DNA of 64,000 bases from Rhodospirillaceae bacterium (GTDB lineage Bacteria; Pseudomonadota; Alphaproteobacteria; MPNO01; UBA2964): NCBI GenBank assembly GCA_002720855.1, contig PBIN01000007.1, forward strand, positions 117,053 to 181,052. The letters run 5' to 3'. Within the stretch, counting starts at the first letter, position 1, and each line of letters begins with the position of its first letter. The notes under the pieces were generated by a model. It saw nothing but the letters and a program-made list of their open reading frames with translations, was not told the DNA's origin and ran no database searches. The translations under genes were made by a program, and so were the position numbers. Positions 29,357-36,927 of this stretch are shown one piece after another.

Positions 29357-29788
29357 TCAGTCGTCTCCCTTCGTCTGGCGATGTCGGGCGAAAGTGAAGA
29401 AAACCATTACCATGACGGAAGTGACTGTAATTCCGACGCCAAGTTCTACGAGGAGGATTCCAAGGTGCTGACCATGGACAGGGTCTTGGGCCATGACGGA
29501 ATAATCAAGATACTTGCCGCCGACGAGCATGTCGTAGACGCCGACCCCGGCAAAAAGTAAAACACCAAGGGCGATGCCAAATCGTAAAATACCGCGTGGC
29601 AGAACTTTGCCAGCGTCCTTCAGGCCGAAGATCAATGCATAAAGAATAAATCCGGCTGCGAAAATTACGCCAGCCTGAAACCCGCCGCCCGGTCCGAAAT
29701 CACCATGAAATTGAACATAAAGACCAAATAGCATGATGAAAGGCATCAACAGTTTCGCAACAACGCGCAGAACGAGATAGCTATGCAT
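29357..29788 (-). CDS. mrpB: Mrp-type antiporter subunit B
   Basis: About 143 residues, four hydrophobic segments, with the MrpB signature FGLYVQFHGDFGPGGGFQAGVIFAAGFILYAL near 20-51. The ATG at 29788 overlaps the end of the MbhD/E-type gene by eight bases and starts exactly where MrpB homology begins; an upstream TTG at 29848 would extend into the neighbour. Confidence 0.92.
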   Translation of the reverse strand: MHSYLVLRVVAKLLMPFIMLFGLYVQFHGDFGPGGGFQAGVIFAAGFILYALIFGLKDAGKVLPRGILRFGIALGVLLFAGVGVYDMLVGGKYLDYSVMAQDPVHGQHLGILLVELGVGITVTSVMVMVFFTFARHRQTKGDD

Positions 29789-30299
29789 CTTCGTCCTCCC
29801 GTCTGCGACCGATGTGGCGCCAATTTCCAAGAAGCAAAATAACGCCAACGCCTGCAGTGAAAATCACGGTGACCTCTCCGAGGGTATCGTATCCGCGGTA
29901 ACTCGCCAGAACCGATGTAACGACATTCGGGATGCCCGTTTTTTCAGGTCCTTCCTTTAAATAGGACGGTGCGACATGTCTATGCGCGGGTGCATTTGGA
30001 TCGCCATAATGTGCAAGATCCAGTGTTCCGTATATGAGTGCGGCACCGGTAAGGATAACCACAATCAGCGGCAATATTTTTGTATGGCTTGGTTTCTTTT
30101 CGCGGTCGGTTGTAAGCGCGATTGTTCCCAGAGCAAGAACCGTTGAGATACCAGCACCCACAGATGCTTCAGTAAACGCGACATCGACAGCGTCAAGAAT
30201 TACGAAAATCGCTGCCGCCATCAGGCTGAAAATGCTGCCAAGCATTACGACGGCGAACAGATTTCGAATTCGTAAGATTCCGAAAACCGTCAAAGACAT
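29781..30299 (-). CDS. MbhD/MbhE (DUF4040)-type antiporter subunit, probable ATA start at 30335
   Basis: From the first ATG the protein has 172 residues: an MbhD-like part with DAVDVAFTEASVGAGISTVLALGTIAL near 38-64 and an MbhE-like part ending in YDTLGEVTVIFTAGVGVILLL. This corresponds to the C-terminal part of MrpA in standard systems. The frame clearly runs upstream of the ATG through IEDFSNIAILAF, which would complete the first membrane segment, but between the in-frame TGA and 30299 there is no ATG, GTG or TTG. An ATA at 30335, eight bases after GGAG and overlapping the mrpG stop as ATAG, is the natural start position. Coordinates here use the safe ATG. Confidence 0.85.
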   Translation of the reverse strand: MSLTVFGILRIRNLFAVVMLGSIFSLMAAAIFVILDAVDVAFTEASVGAGISTVLALGTIALTTDREKKPSHTKILPLIVVILTGAALIYGTLDLAHYGDPNAPAHRHVAPSYLKEGPEKTGIPNVVTSVLASYRGYDTLGEVTVIFTAGVGVILLLGNWRHIGRRREDEDA

Positions 30300-30331
30300 A
30301 AAAGCCAGAATGGCGATATTGGAAAAATCTT

Positions 30332-30676
30332 CTATGGCGATTTCTCCTTCTCTTCATCTGAACGAAGATCTGAGTCTAGGATCGGTTCCACTCCGCTACT
30401 CAACGCAGCATGCGCCAGGGCGAAACTGGCGGCGGGGCTGGTAAAAAATATGAATATGAGAATTAGAAGTAACTTCGCGGCAATCAGAGATATTCCTGCT
30501 TGAAGGATAAGGCCGGCAATAATAGTTCCGGCTCCAAGCGTGTCGGTAATACTTGCCGCATGCATTCTTGTATAAACATCGGGTAGGCGCAAAACACCGA
30601 CGCCTCCGACGATCATCGAAAATGATCCCGCGATAATCAGTAGCCAACTCAGTATGTCGATGATCATCATTGACAT
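30332..30676 (-). CDS. mrpG: Mrp-type antiporter subunit G
   Basis: About 114 residues with three hydrophobic segments and the MrpG pattern GVGVLRLPDVYTRMHAASITDTLGAGTI near 25-52. The start is the ATG at 30676, overlapping the mrpF stop by one base (TGATG); a GTG three bases upstream is possible. Ends in TAG at 30332 that overlaps the probable start of the next gene. Confidence 0.92.
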   Translation of the reverse strand: MSMMIIDILSWLLIIAGSFSMIVGGVGVLRLPDVYTRMHAASITDTLGAGTIIAGLILQAGISLIAAKLLLILIFIFFTSPAASFALAHAALSSGVEPILDSDLRSDEEKEKSP

Positions 30677-30957
30677 CACAATGGCTCCTCATCGTCATGC
30701 GCTCGGCCGAGGTCGCCATATTTGAAGACTTTAAGGACCGCGATTGTTCCAACAAAATTGATCAACGCATATACCAGTGCGATATCCATAAAGTCCGGGC
30801 GACCCATCAGGAATCCCAAGACAGCTATCATCAAAACAATTTTGGTACCAAACATGTTGACGGCGACAATCCGGTCATAAATCGACGGACCCATGATCGC
30901 CCGAATAAGCGCAAGGATCATTGTAATGAGGAGTGCGGCGGCTGCGGCAGCAAACAT
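30676..30957 (-). CDS. mrpF: Mrp-type antiporter subunit F
   Basis: A 93-residue protein with three hydrophobic segments and the MrpF motifs RAIMGPSIYDRIVAVNMFGTK near 19-39 and DIALVYALINFVGTIAVLK near 57-75. Its ATG shares one base with the mrpE stop (TAATG). Confidence 0.92.
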   Translation of the reverse strand: MFAAAAAALLITMILALIRAIMGPSIYDRIVAVNMFGTKIVLMIAVLGFLMGRPDFMDIALVYALINFVGTIAVLKVFKYGDLGRAHDDEEPL

Positions 30958-31448
30958 TATTTATCCTCTCCCACCATTCGGGTGACGCGACGATCCATCT
31001 CGCCCCCCATCAGATCTTCTGCGCCGGAGCGGGTTAAGGCATGAACCAGAATTTCTCCATTGGCGACGTCGACCGAAATCGTTCCAGGAGTGAGCGTGAT
31101 CGAGTTGGCATAGATTACTTGTCCGAGATCACTGGTCTGGGAGGCCTTTACGCGGAGAAGCGTAGGCGTGACAGGAAGGGATGGTGCCAGGATCAACTTT
31201 AGAACATCGATGTTGGCTTTGATGATCTCAATGATCAGCCACGGAATGTACGTAAAGGCGCGCCATGTTAAATGGATTGGGTGGCCTTCTTGGTCGATAA
31301 GATCCATGCGCTGCATAATTGAAACGACGACTGCGCAGGAAATGACGCCCAACGTTGTTATAAGCAGGGTGTAATGTCCCGAAAGGACAAGCCACACGGC
31401 GAACAGGACCGCCCCGAGCGAAATTGAATGAATAAAGCGGTTCCCCAT
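30957..31448 (-). CDS. mrpE: Mrp-type antiporter subunit E
   Basis: A 163-residue protein: two N-terminal hydrophobic segments, then the MrpE pattern IPWLIIEIIKANIDVLKLILAPS near 68-90 and NSITLTPGTISVDV near 116-129, followed by HALTR. First gene of the ten-gene operon. The promoter should lie in the 304-bp gap shared with the divergent cold-shock gene. Confidence 0.92.
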   Translation of the reverse strand: MGNRFIHSISLGAVLFAVWLVLSGHYTLLITTLGVISCAVVVSIMQRMDLIDQEGHPIHLTWRAFTYIPWLIIEIIKANIDVLKLILAPSLPVTPTLLRVKASQTSDLGQVIYANSITLTPGTISVDVANGEILVHALTRSGAEDLMGGEMDRRVTRMVGEDK

Positions 31449-31649
31449 CCCGGAAGACCCAAACTACCTAACTAACTGTTTTTCTATATTCACGAGTTTG
31501 CCGAAGCGATTGGCAAATCGTTCCCCATTCCAGCCAAATTATTATGGCTTGATCGTCTTTTCCACCCGAATTTGCGGATTTTGTGCCTAAATTCTCGGAA
31601 TTATTTGCATTTCGAAGTGCCAGAAACCCTTGACTTTTTCAAATTAACC

Positions 31650-31687
31650 TTTTTTCACCATACGTTAGCGTATGGTGAAATAAAAAA
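31650..31687. promoter_or_regulatory. Perfect inverted repeat between mrpE and the cold-shock gene
   Basis: TTTCACCATACG (31653-31664) and CGTATGGTGAAA (31669-31680) form a perfect 12-bp dyad around TTAG, flanked by a T run on the left and an A run on the right. A TTGACT box stands at 31630-31635. It sits about 70 bp before the cold-shock start in a divergent promoter region, so an operator or a structured cold-shock leader is more likely than a terminator. The rest of the 304-bp gap (31449-31752) shows no gene. Confidence 0.6.
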
Positions 31688-31752
31688 AGATATATGGGTT
31701 ACTAAAAATCAGTGATAGATTAACAGAGTTAAATATTGGGGGAGTGTTCGCG

Positions 31753-32313
31753 TTGAGTGAGTCAGATTCGTTGTCTGGAACTGTAGATTCAGTACAGATT
31801 CGAGGCACCGTTAAGTGGTTTAATGTAGTCAAGGGCTATGGTTTTCTTACACCGGATGACGGGTCACCCGATGTATTCTTACATCTGACCGTACTTCGCA
31901 TGGCTGGACATGAACGTCTTGCACCTGGTGCAACGGTAGAATGTGAGGCCGTAAAGGGCGCAAAAGGAATGCAGGTGTTGCGTGTCGTATCTGTTGATAC
32001 GTCAACTGCGGATCCTGAAGAACAGGCTAGCGGCGGCCAGTCGATGGCGGTACAGCCACCGGAACCGACCGGGCCGGTCACAGACTTGATGAGCGGAACC
32101 GTAAAATGGTTTAACCCCCACAAGGGGTATGGATTCGTGTGTCTCGATAATAGCGAAGAAAGTGACATCTTTGTACATATGGTGACGCTTCGAAATGCCG
32201 GTATAGCAAGTCTGATCACCGGACAGTCGGTTGAAGTACGAATTACAGATGGTCCAAAGGGACGGCAGGCGGCAGAGGTTAAACTTTCAGATTCCGCTGC
32301 GCCTTCCGAGTAA
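31753..32313 (+). CDS. Double cold-shock-domain protein
   Basis: About 186 residues with two cold-shock domains: GTVKWFNVVKGYGFLTPD...VFLH at roughly 17-45 and GTVKWFNPHKGYGFVCLD...IFVH at roughly 116-146, each with the RNP1 and RNP2 RNA-binding motifs. The linker (about 80-112) is acidic and Pro-rich. Two-domain CSPs are common in alphaproteobacteria and bind single-stranded RNA/DNA. The TTG at 31753, eight bases after GGGGGAG, is preferred over a GTG at 31744 that lies within the ribosome site. Confidence 0.92.
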   Translation: MSESDSLSGTVDSVQIRGTVKWFNVVKGYGFLTPDDGSPDVFLHLTVLRMAGHERLAPGATVECEAVKGAKGMQVLRVVSVDTSTADPEEQASGGQSMAVQPPEPTGPVTDLMSGTVKWFNPHKGYGFVCLDNSEESDIFVHMVTLRNAGIASLITGQSVEVRITDGPKGRQAAEVKLSDSAAPSE

Positions 32314-32375
32314 AATCCGGGCAGAAATATGAGGGAAAACCTGCGTTAGAAAGGCGACCTTGTAGCTGGTTCGAC

Positions 32376-32858
32376 ATGCTCAAAAGAATTTTTTTGGGAC
32401 TAACCCTAATTTCTTTGATTAGCGGTACGAGCATGCCTCCGGTTTTGGCGCAATCGAGCTCAGGTGTTCGGTTCGAAAGGTCGTCGCTGGCAATTCAGAC
32501 TGCGTCAAAATCGCATAAGTTTTCGATAGAGATTGCAAGCACCGAGCGTCAACAACAGCATGGGTTGATGTTCAGACGCCGCATGGCGGCTGATGCGGGA
32601 ATGCTCTTTATCTATCCTGTTCCACAGGTAATTACGATGTGGATGAAAAACACCTACATTCCGCTCGACATGTTATTTATCGGTCCTGATGGAACGATTG
32701 TCAGCATCGTACAACGCGCGATACCGGGTTCGCTGGAAACGATTTCGTCGACGGAACCGGCAATTGCTGTGCTTGAAGTCAATGGCGGAACCGTCTCGCG
32801 GCTGAAAATAAAGCGAGGCGACCGTATCAATTATCCAGCATTTCAGGGAACACGTTAG
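32376..32858 (+). CDS. Exported DUF192 protein
   Basis: A 160-residue protein with a Sec signal peptide (cut after about AQ at residue 25-26) and a DUF192 domain: ERQQQHGLMFRRRM, FIYPVPQVITMWMKNTYIPLDMLFIGPDGTIV and VLEVNGGTVSRLKIKRGD. The family is widespread, periplasmic or secreted, and of unknown function. It lies 62 bp after the cold-shock gene on the same strand. Confidence 0.88.
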   Translation: MLKRIFLGLTLISLISGTSMPPVLAQSSSGVRFERSSLAIQTASKSHKFSIEIASTERQQQHGLMFRRRMAADAGMLFIYPVPQVITMWMKNTYIPLDMLFIGPDGTIVSIVQRAIPGSLETISSTEPAIAVLEVNGGTVSRLKIKRGDRINYPAFQGTR

Positions 32859-32863
32859 GTCTG

Positions 32864-32882
32864 TTTCCGTTTTCAACGGAAA
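32864..32882 (+). terminator. Hairpin after the DUF192 gene
   Basis: TTTCCGTT and AACGGAAA form an 8-bp stem with a 3-base loop just after the stop. The T run that follows (CCGTTTTTG) is displaced by about nine bases, so this is only a weak terminator candidate between convergent genes. Confidence 0.4.
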
Positions 32883-32950
32883 TTAGGGCCGTTTTTGCGG
32901 TCATTTAATCTCAGATCGGAATATTTTGCCGATTTTCGTTCAACGCAGAT

Positions 32951-33256
32951 TTAAGCCGGCGGATCGAGTTTCGTCATCGTTGGCAGAGCCTCCCAGTTTT
33001 CACCGGCGGCGAGCATGCATGAGACACCGTTCGGCATCGTCAGAATGATTGTCCAGCTTTTTCCAGCGCTTGAGGATAGAATTTCAAGAACTCCCCCATT
33101 ATTGGCGACGCCCATGGCGACGGGGGCTTCCGAATATTGTTGAGAGAGTTGCGCTATCACCTGGGTTCTATCGGTGCACATTGGTTGCTGTGCGGAAGCA
33201 GGCGAGAAAACGCCCAAACTGGCGATTGCAACGGTTACGAGGGCGGTACGGAGCAT
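32951..33256 (-). CDS. Small periplasmic protein of unknown function
   Basis: A 101-residue protein with a clear signal peptide (MLRTALVTVAIASLGVFSPASAQQ, cleavage near ASA-QQ), two Cys in the mature part (about 27 and 80) that could form a disulfide, and an AGGAG site before the ATG. Similar small exported proteins occur in alphaproteobacteria, without known role. Confidence 0.78.
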   Translation of the reverse strand: MLRTALVTVAIASLGVFSPASAQQPMCTDRTQVIAQLSQQYSEAPVAMGVANNGGVLEILSSSAGKSWTIILTMPNGVSCMLAAGENWEALPTMTKLDPPA

Positions 33257-33411
33257 CGGCTTCTCCTTTCCCTATAGTGGGTTTGCCCTGTTGGTGCTGC
33301 AAGTTTGGGGCCAATAATGTTAATGAACCCTTACTACATGGCTAAATTGAAAGGGGTAAATTCCGCTATCAATAGGGTGGTTCGACCGGTCTTGCGTCGT
33401 AGCGGCCTTTA

Positions 33412-35208
33412 GTGTTTTCTCTGGACGAATTTTCATATCCGGATTTTATATCCACCGAGCAAGCGAGAGAACGAATGGGCCCAAGTGACGGTCGTGACGA
33501 TGACGACCTTAAAGAATCGAAAGAGGTGGAAACGCCGACAGGTCCACCACCTGGCCATACGCTTGAGGACCACGAATATGGTGACGTGTTCTTTCATGAT
33601 CATGGTCCTGATGCTGATCATGATCATGATTCAGATTTCGACGGTCCAATTGAAGAAAACCCGCTGTGGATCGCTGATAACGTCCGTTTAAACAGCGTTG
33701 GAATTGATGTGGGGTCATCGGGAACCCAGGTGATTTTTTCGCGGCTCCATTTACGTCGAATGGCGGAGGATATGTCGAGCCGCTATTTCGTCGTCAATCG
33801 TGAAACCCTGTTCCAATCGCCTGTTGCCTTGACGCCATATGAAAGCGAAACACGGATTTCTGATGAACAGTTAGGTCAAATCCTGGATAAGGCATATGAA
33901 GCGGCGGGCCTTAGCCCTGACGACATCGACGCAGGCGCTGTCATACTGACCGGTGAAGCCCTCCGACGGGAAAACTCCCAGGCAATTGCTGCAACCGTTT
34001 CGGACAAAGGCGGCGATTTCGTTTGTGCAACGGCAGGCCATCATATGGAGAGTATGCTTGCGGCTTTTGGCTCCGGCGCCGCAAAAGCGTCGCTCGATGA
34101 CGATCGCCGCATTTTGAATGTCGATATTGGCGGCGGCACAGCCAAACTGGCAATTTTGGAAGAGGGGCAGGTGAAAGTGACTGCCGCTGTCCATGTTGGT
34201 GGACGATTGCAGGTTGTCGATGATGATGGCGTTATTGTCAGGCTTGATCCTGCCGGTAAAACCCATGCAGCGCGCGCAGGTTTTGACTGGTCGATCGGGG
34301 ACAAGGTCACATCGGAAGAACTCGACAAAGTGGCAGATGGTATGGCGGCCACTTTAATAGACTCTCTCGTAATTCGACCTATTCCGGACGACATCGAGAA
34401 TTTTTATCTAACCGATCCAATCCTTGATTGGGGACAGATCGATGGCGTGATGTTCTCTGGCGGAGTCGCCGAATATGTTTATGCCAGGGAAGAACGTGAT
34501 TTCGGTGACATGGGACGGCGTTTGGGGCATGCGATCTCCAAGCGTTTGGAGGCGGGAGCCTTGCCCTGGAAATTAATGCCTGCCGGCGAGTGCATTCGTG
34601 CGACGGCACTCGGTGCATCGGAATATTCTGTGCAGCTTTCGGGCAACACCTGTTTTATTTCCAACCACGGAGAGCTTCTGCCCCGGCGAAATTTACAAGT
34701 TATTCAACCACCGTACGATTGTCCGGATGACATTGATCCCGATGAGGTGGCGCGCGTGGTTAAGGCGCATCGCCGGGCTTTCGAGGTTGACAATGATGAC
34801 CGTGAAATTGCGCTGTCGTTCCACTGGAAGGGTATGCCCGCTTATGAGCGGATGAATGCTTTCGCCAAGGGCTTGGTTAAGGGGCTGGACGACATGATTG
34901 CGGCAGGTAAACCGCTTTTCATTGTTCTGGACGGTGATATCGCCCAGTCGCTTGGCCATATCCTGAAAGATGAGCTGGAGGTGCCCGTTGGCGTTCTTGT
35001 CATCGATGGTGTGGTTTTGTGGGATTTTGACTATATCGATCTTGGAAAAATCAGGTTGCCCTCGAAAACGGTGCCGGTAACCATCAAGTCTCTCGTGTTT
35101 TCAGATGACCCAAGGTCAGGGCAGCGGCTCGATCATGAGCATTCGCACGATCATCGTGGGGGCCACCATCATCATAGTCATGATGGTCACAATCATTCCC
35201 ACGACTAG
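33412..35208 (+). CDS. EutA-like reactivating factor with histidine-rich ends
   Basis: A 598-residue protein. Residues about 92-570 match EutA, the actin-like ATPase that reactivates B12-dependent ethanolamine ammonia-lyase: SVGIDVGSSGTQVIFSRL (phosphate 1), QSPV, GAVILTGEA, GDFVCATAGHHMES, ILNVDIGGGTAKLAI (phosphate 2) and VMFSGGVAEY. Unlike the ~470-residue enzyme factor, it has an N-terminal acidic extension with HDHGPDADHDHD near 62-73 and a 25-residue C-terminal tail with 12 His. No eutB/eutC gene or cobalamin riboswitch is seen nearby. The GTG at 33412 is used; an ATG at 33475 with GAGAG upstream is an alternative that keeps both His stretches. Confidence 0.82.
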   Translation: MFSLDEFSYPDFISTEQARERMGPSDGRDDDDLKESKEVETPTGPPPGHTLEDHEYGDVFFHDHGPDADHDHDSDFDGPIEENPLWIADNVRLNSVGIDVGSSGTQVIFSRLHLRRMAEDMSSRYFVVNRETLFQSPVALTPYESETRISDEQLGQILDKAYEAAGLSPDDIDAGAVILTGEALRRENSQAIAATVSDKGGDFVCATAGHHMESMLAAFGSGAAKASLDDDRRILNVDIGGGTAKLAILEEGQVKVTAAVHVGGRLQVVDDDGVIVRLDPAGKTHAARAGFDWSIGDKVTSEELDKVADGMAATLIDSLVIRPIPDDIENFYLTDPILDWGQIDGVMFSGGVAEYVYAREERDFGDMGRRLGHAISKRLEAGALPWKLMPAGECIRATALGASEYSVQLSGNTCFISNHGELLPRRNLQVIQPPYDCPDDIDPDEVARVVKAHRRAFEVDNDDREIALSFHWKGMPAYERMNAFAKGLVKGLDDMIAAGKPLFIVLDGDIAQSLGHILKDELEVPVGVLVIDGVVLWDFDYIDLGKIRLPSKTVPVTIKSLVFSDDPRSGQRLDHEHSHDHRGGHHHHSHDGHNHSHD

Positions 35209-35341
35209 AGCGATCATCGCAGGATGGATGATAAATAGAGGCTTGTTGTACTTGGCAGTGATAGCGTTTCGAGTATAAAAATGGGGCAACTAAATCGATC
35301 GCGAATGCGTCCGAAAATGAAAAAGCAAAGAGAGTAGATTG

Positions 35342-36484
35342 ATGGCAGAAGATGGTGGACAGAAAACAGCAATAGTTTCCGATGAAATGGCGAAAAAGTT
35401 CGCTTCGGAAAAGGAAACACCCTATACGCGCTGGGTTCGGGACGAAGGACTGGACATCATCGATTCAATCTACGTCAAGAACCTTTATACCGTAGAGTTA
35501 AAACCCTGGGCCCGCCGTGAGGGGAGTGGTGTTTATCTCAACCACGATGCCTCCCGGACCACAAATGATTGTTATGTATGTGAAATTCCTGCCGGTAAGA
35601 AGTTGGCGCCGCAGCGGATGATCTTTGAAGAAATGATCATGATTTTATCCGGGCGTGGCTCTACCAGCGTCTGGAATGACAAAGGAGACCGGATTACCTT
35701 TGAATGGGGTCCCGGCGCCTTATTTGCAATTCCTCTTAACTGTTGGCATCAGCATTTTAATGCCTCCGGTCAGGATCCGGCGCGGTTTGTCGCTGTTACC
35801 AATGCGCCTCCGCTTGTCAATGTGTATGAGGATCCGGAATTCGTTTTCAACACGCCATATGATTTCAATGGCCGTTTTGATGGCGAGCCCGACTATTTTG
35901 CAGCAAAAACCGAAACAGAAGGTTTCAAGCTGGTAACGAATTTCGTGCCCGATGCTGTAAATTTGCCACTCATTACCGCAAAAGAACGGGGTGCCGGCGG
36001 CGGCCATATCCGTTTCAATTTCGCGAAAAGTTCAATGAATGCCCATATTTCTCAGTTCCCAATCGGAACCTACAAGAAATGCCATCGTCACGGGCCGGGT
36101 GCTCACGTTATTATTCTGTCTGGAGAAGGCTATTCCCTGATGTGGCCGGATGGTGAAGAACCGCGCTATTACCCATGGGAGGTTGGAACCATGATTGTTC
36201 CGCCAAATATGTGGTGGCATCAGCATTTCAACACAGGGCCGACGCCGTCACGCTATCTCGCCTTTAAATATGAAGGTGTTGCAGTAAGAAACGCGCAGGG
36301 TGTTCCGAAATCCTGGATTTCTTCTCGCATTGGCGGTGATCAGATCGATTATGCGGATGAGAGTGAGGCTGTACGGTCCAGATTTACCGAAGCTCTTGCT
36401 AAACACGACCTGGAACATGATATGGATCAGTTCTATGACGCAGAAATCCCTGATCTGCCACCTAAACCGGCAGCGGCCGAATAG
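35342..36484 (+). CDS. Bicupin protein (gentisate dioxygenase-like fold)
   Basis: A 380-residue protein with two cupin domains. The first (about 75-165) has EEMIMILSGRGS and WHQHFN; the second (about 225-320) has CHRHGPGAHVIILSGEGYSLMW and WWHQHFNTGP, supplying a full set of His ligands for a metal. The layout recalls gentisate 1,2-dioxygenase relatives, but no enzyme can be assigned. Start ATG at 35342 (a TTG directly before is possible), with an AGAGAG site. It follows the EutA-like gene by 133 bp on the same strand and ends in a strong terminator. Confidence 0.8.
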   Translation: MAEDGGQKTAIVSDEMAKKFASEKETPYTRWVRDEGLDIIDSIYVKNLYTVELKPWARREGSGVYLNHDASRTTNDCYVCEIPAGKKLAPQRMIFEEMIMILSGRGSTSVWNDKGDRITFEWGPGALFAIPLNCWHQHFNASGQDPARFVAVTNAPPLVNVYEDPEFVFNTPYDFNGRFDGEPDYFAAKTETEGFKLVTNFVPDAVNLPLITAKERGAGGGHIRFNFAKSSMNAHISQFPIGTYKKCHRHGPGAHVIILSGEGYSLMWPDGEEPRYYPWEVGTMIVPPNMWWHQHFNTGPTPSRYLAFKYEGVAVRNAQGVPKSWISSRIGGDQIDYADESEAVRSRFTEALAKHDLEHDMDQFYDAEIPDLPPKPAAAE

Positions 36485-36507
36485 ATTTCAGGAAAGTATT
36501 TATACAA

Positions 36508-36540
36508 CAAAAAAAGGGAGCGGTTACCGTTCCCTTTTTG
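36508..36540 (+). terminator. Rho-independent terminator after the bicupin gene
   Basis: An A run, GGGAGCGG, a TTA loop region, CCGTTCCC and TTTTTG form a GC-rich hairpin with one mismatch followed by a T run. Confidence 0.85.
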
Positions 36541-36820
36541 TTTGAGTAATTTATTAAAAATATTCGATAAACCCCGGTATTTAGGGTATTTTTATCTCTG
36601 ACATGAACTTGGATGTTGGGTTCATCATCGCTGGTAAAAAAACCAGTAGCAAGGATCGTAAATACCACTAACACGGAATCCGGTTCGGCTCGTTTACCGA
36701 TTGTTCCGAAAGCCAATTATCGTTCCAGCTCGACTGGTGTTAATTCTCGGAGATTTATCGAAAGATAATGTGACCGTTTATCTTGCCTGATCGTAAAAAA
36801 CGGCTTATGTGGTTCGTCGT
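36541..36820. other. Intergenic stretch without a recognisable gene
   Basis: Between the bicupin terminator and tRNA-Pro, 280 bp are AT-rich. A reading frame on the minus strand crosses the terminator and has no ribosome site or protein-like composition. The tRNA promoter should be in the last 60 bp, but no convincing boxes are seen. Confidence 0.5.
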
Positions 36821-36897
36821 CGGGGTGTAGCGCAGCCTGGTAGCGCATCTGCTTTGGGAGCAGAGGGCCGGGAGTTCAAATCTCTCCACCCCGACCA
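36821..36897 (+). tRNA. tRNA-Pro (UGG)
   Basis: A 77-nt cloverleaf: acceptor CGGGGTG/CACCCCG, D arm GCGC...GCGC, anticodon stem TCTGC/GCAGA with loop TTTGGGA (anticodon TGG), T arm GGGAG/CTCTC with TTCAAAT, discriminator A and encoded CCA. Confidence 0.97.
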
Positions 36898-36927
36898 TTC
36901 TTTATTATCGTAGGTTTCTAGCGGCTG

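Noticed and set aside
33433..33718. Short antisense frames across the EutA-like N terminus
   Set aside because: They mirror the His/Asp-rich repeats of the real gene and have no independent support.
36462..36716. 84-residue minus-strand reading frame
   Set aside because: It runs through the bicupin terminator and gene end, without ribosome site or recognisable composition.
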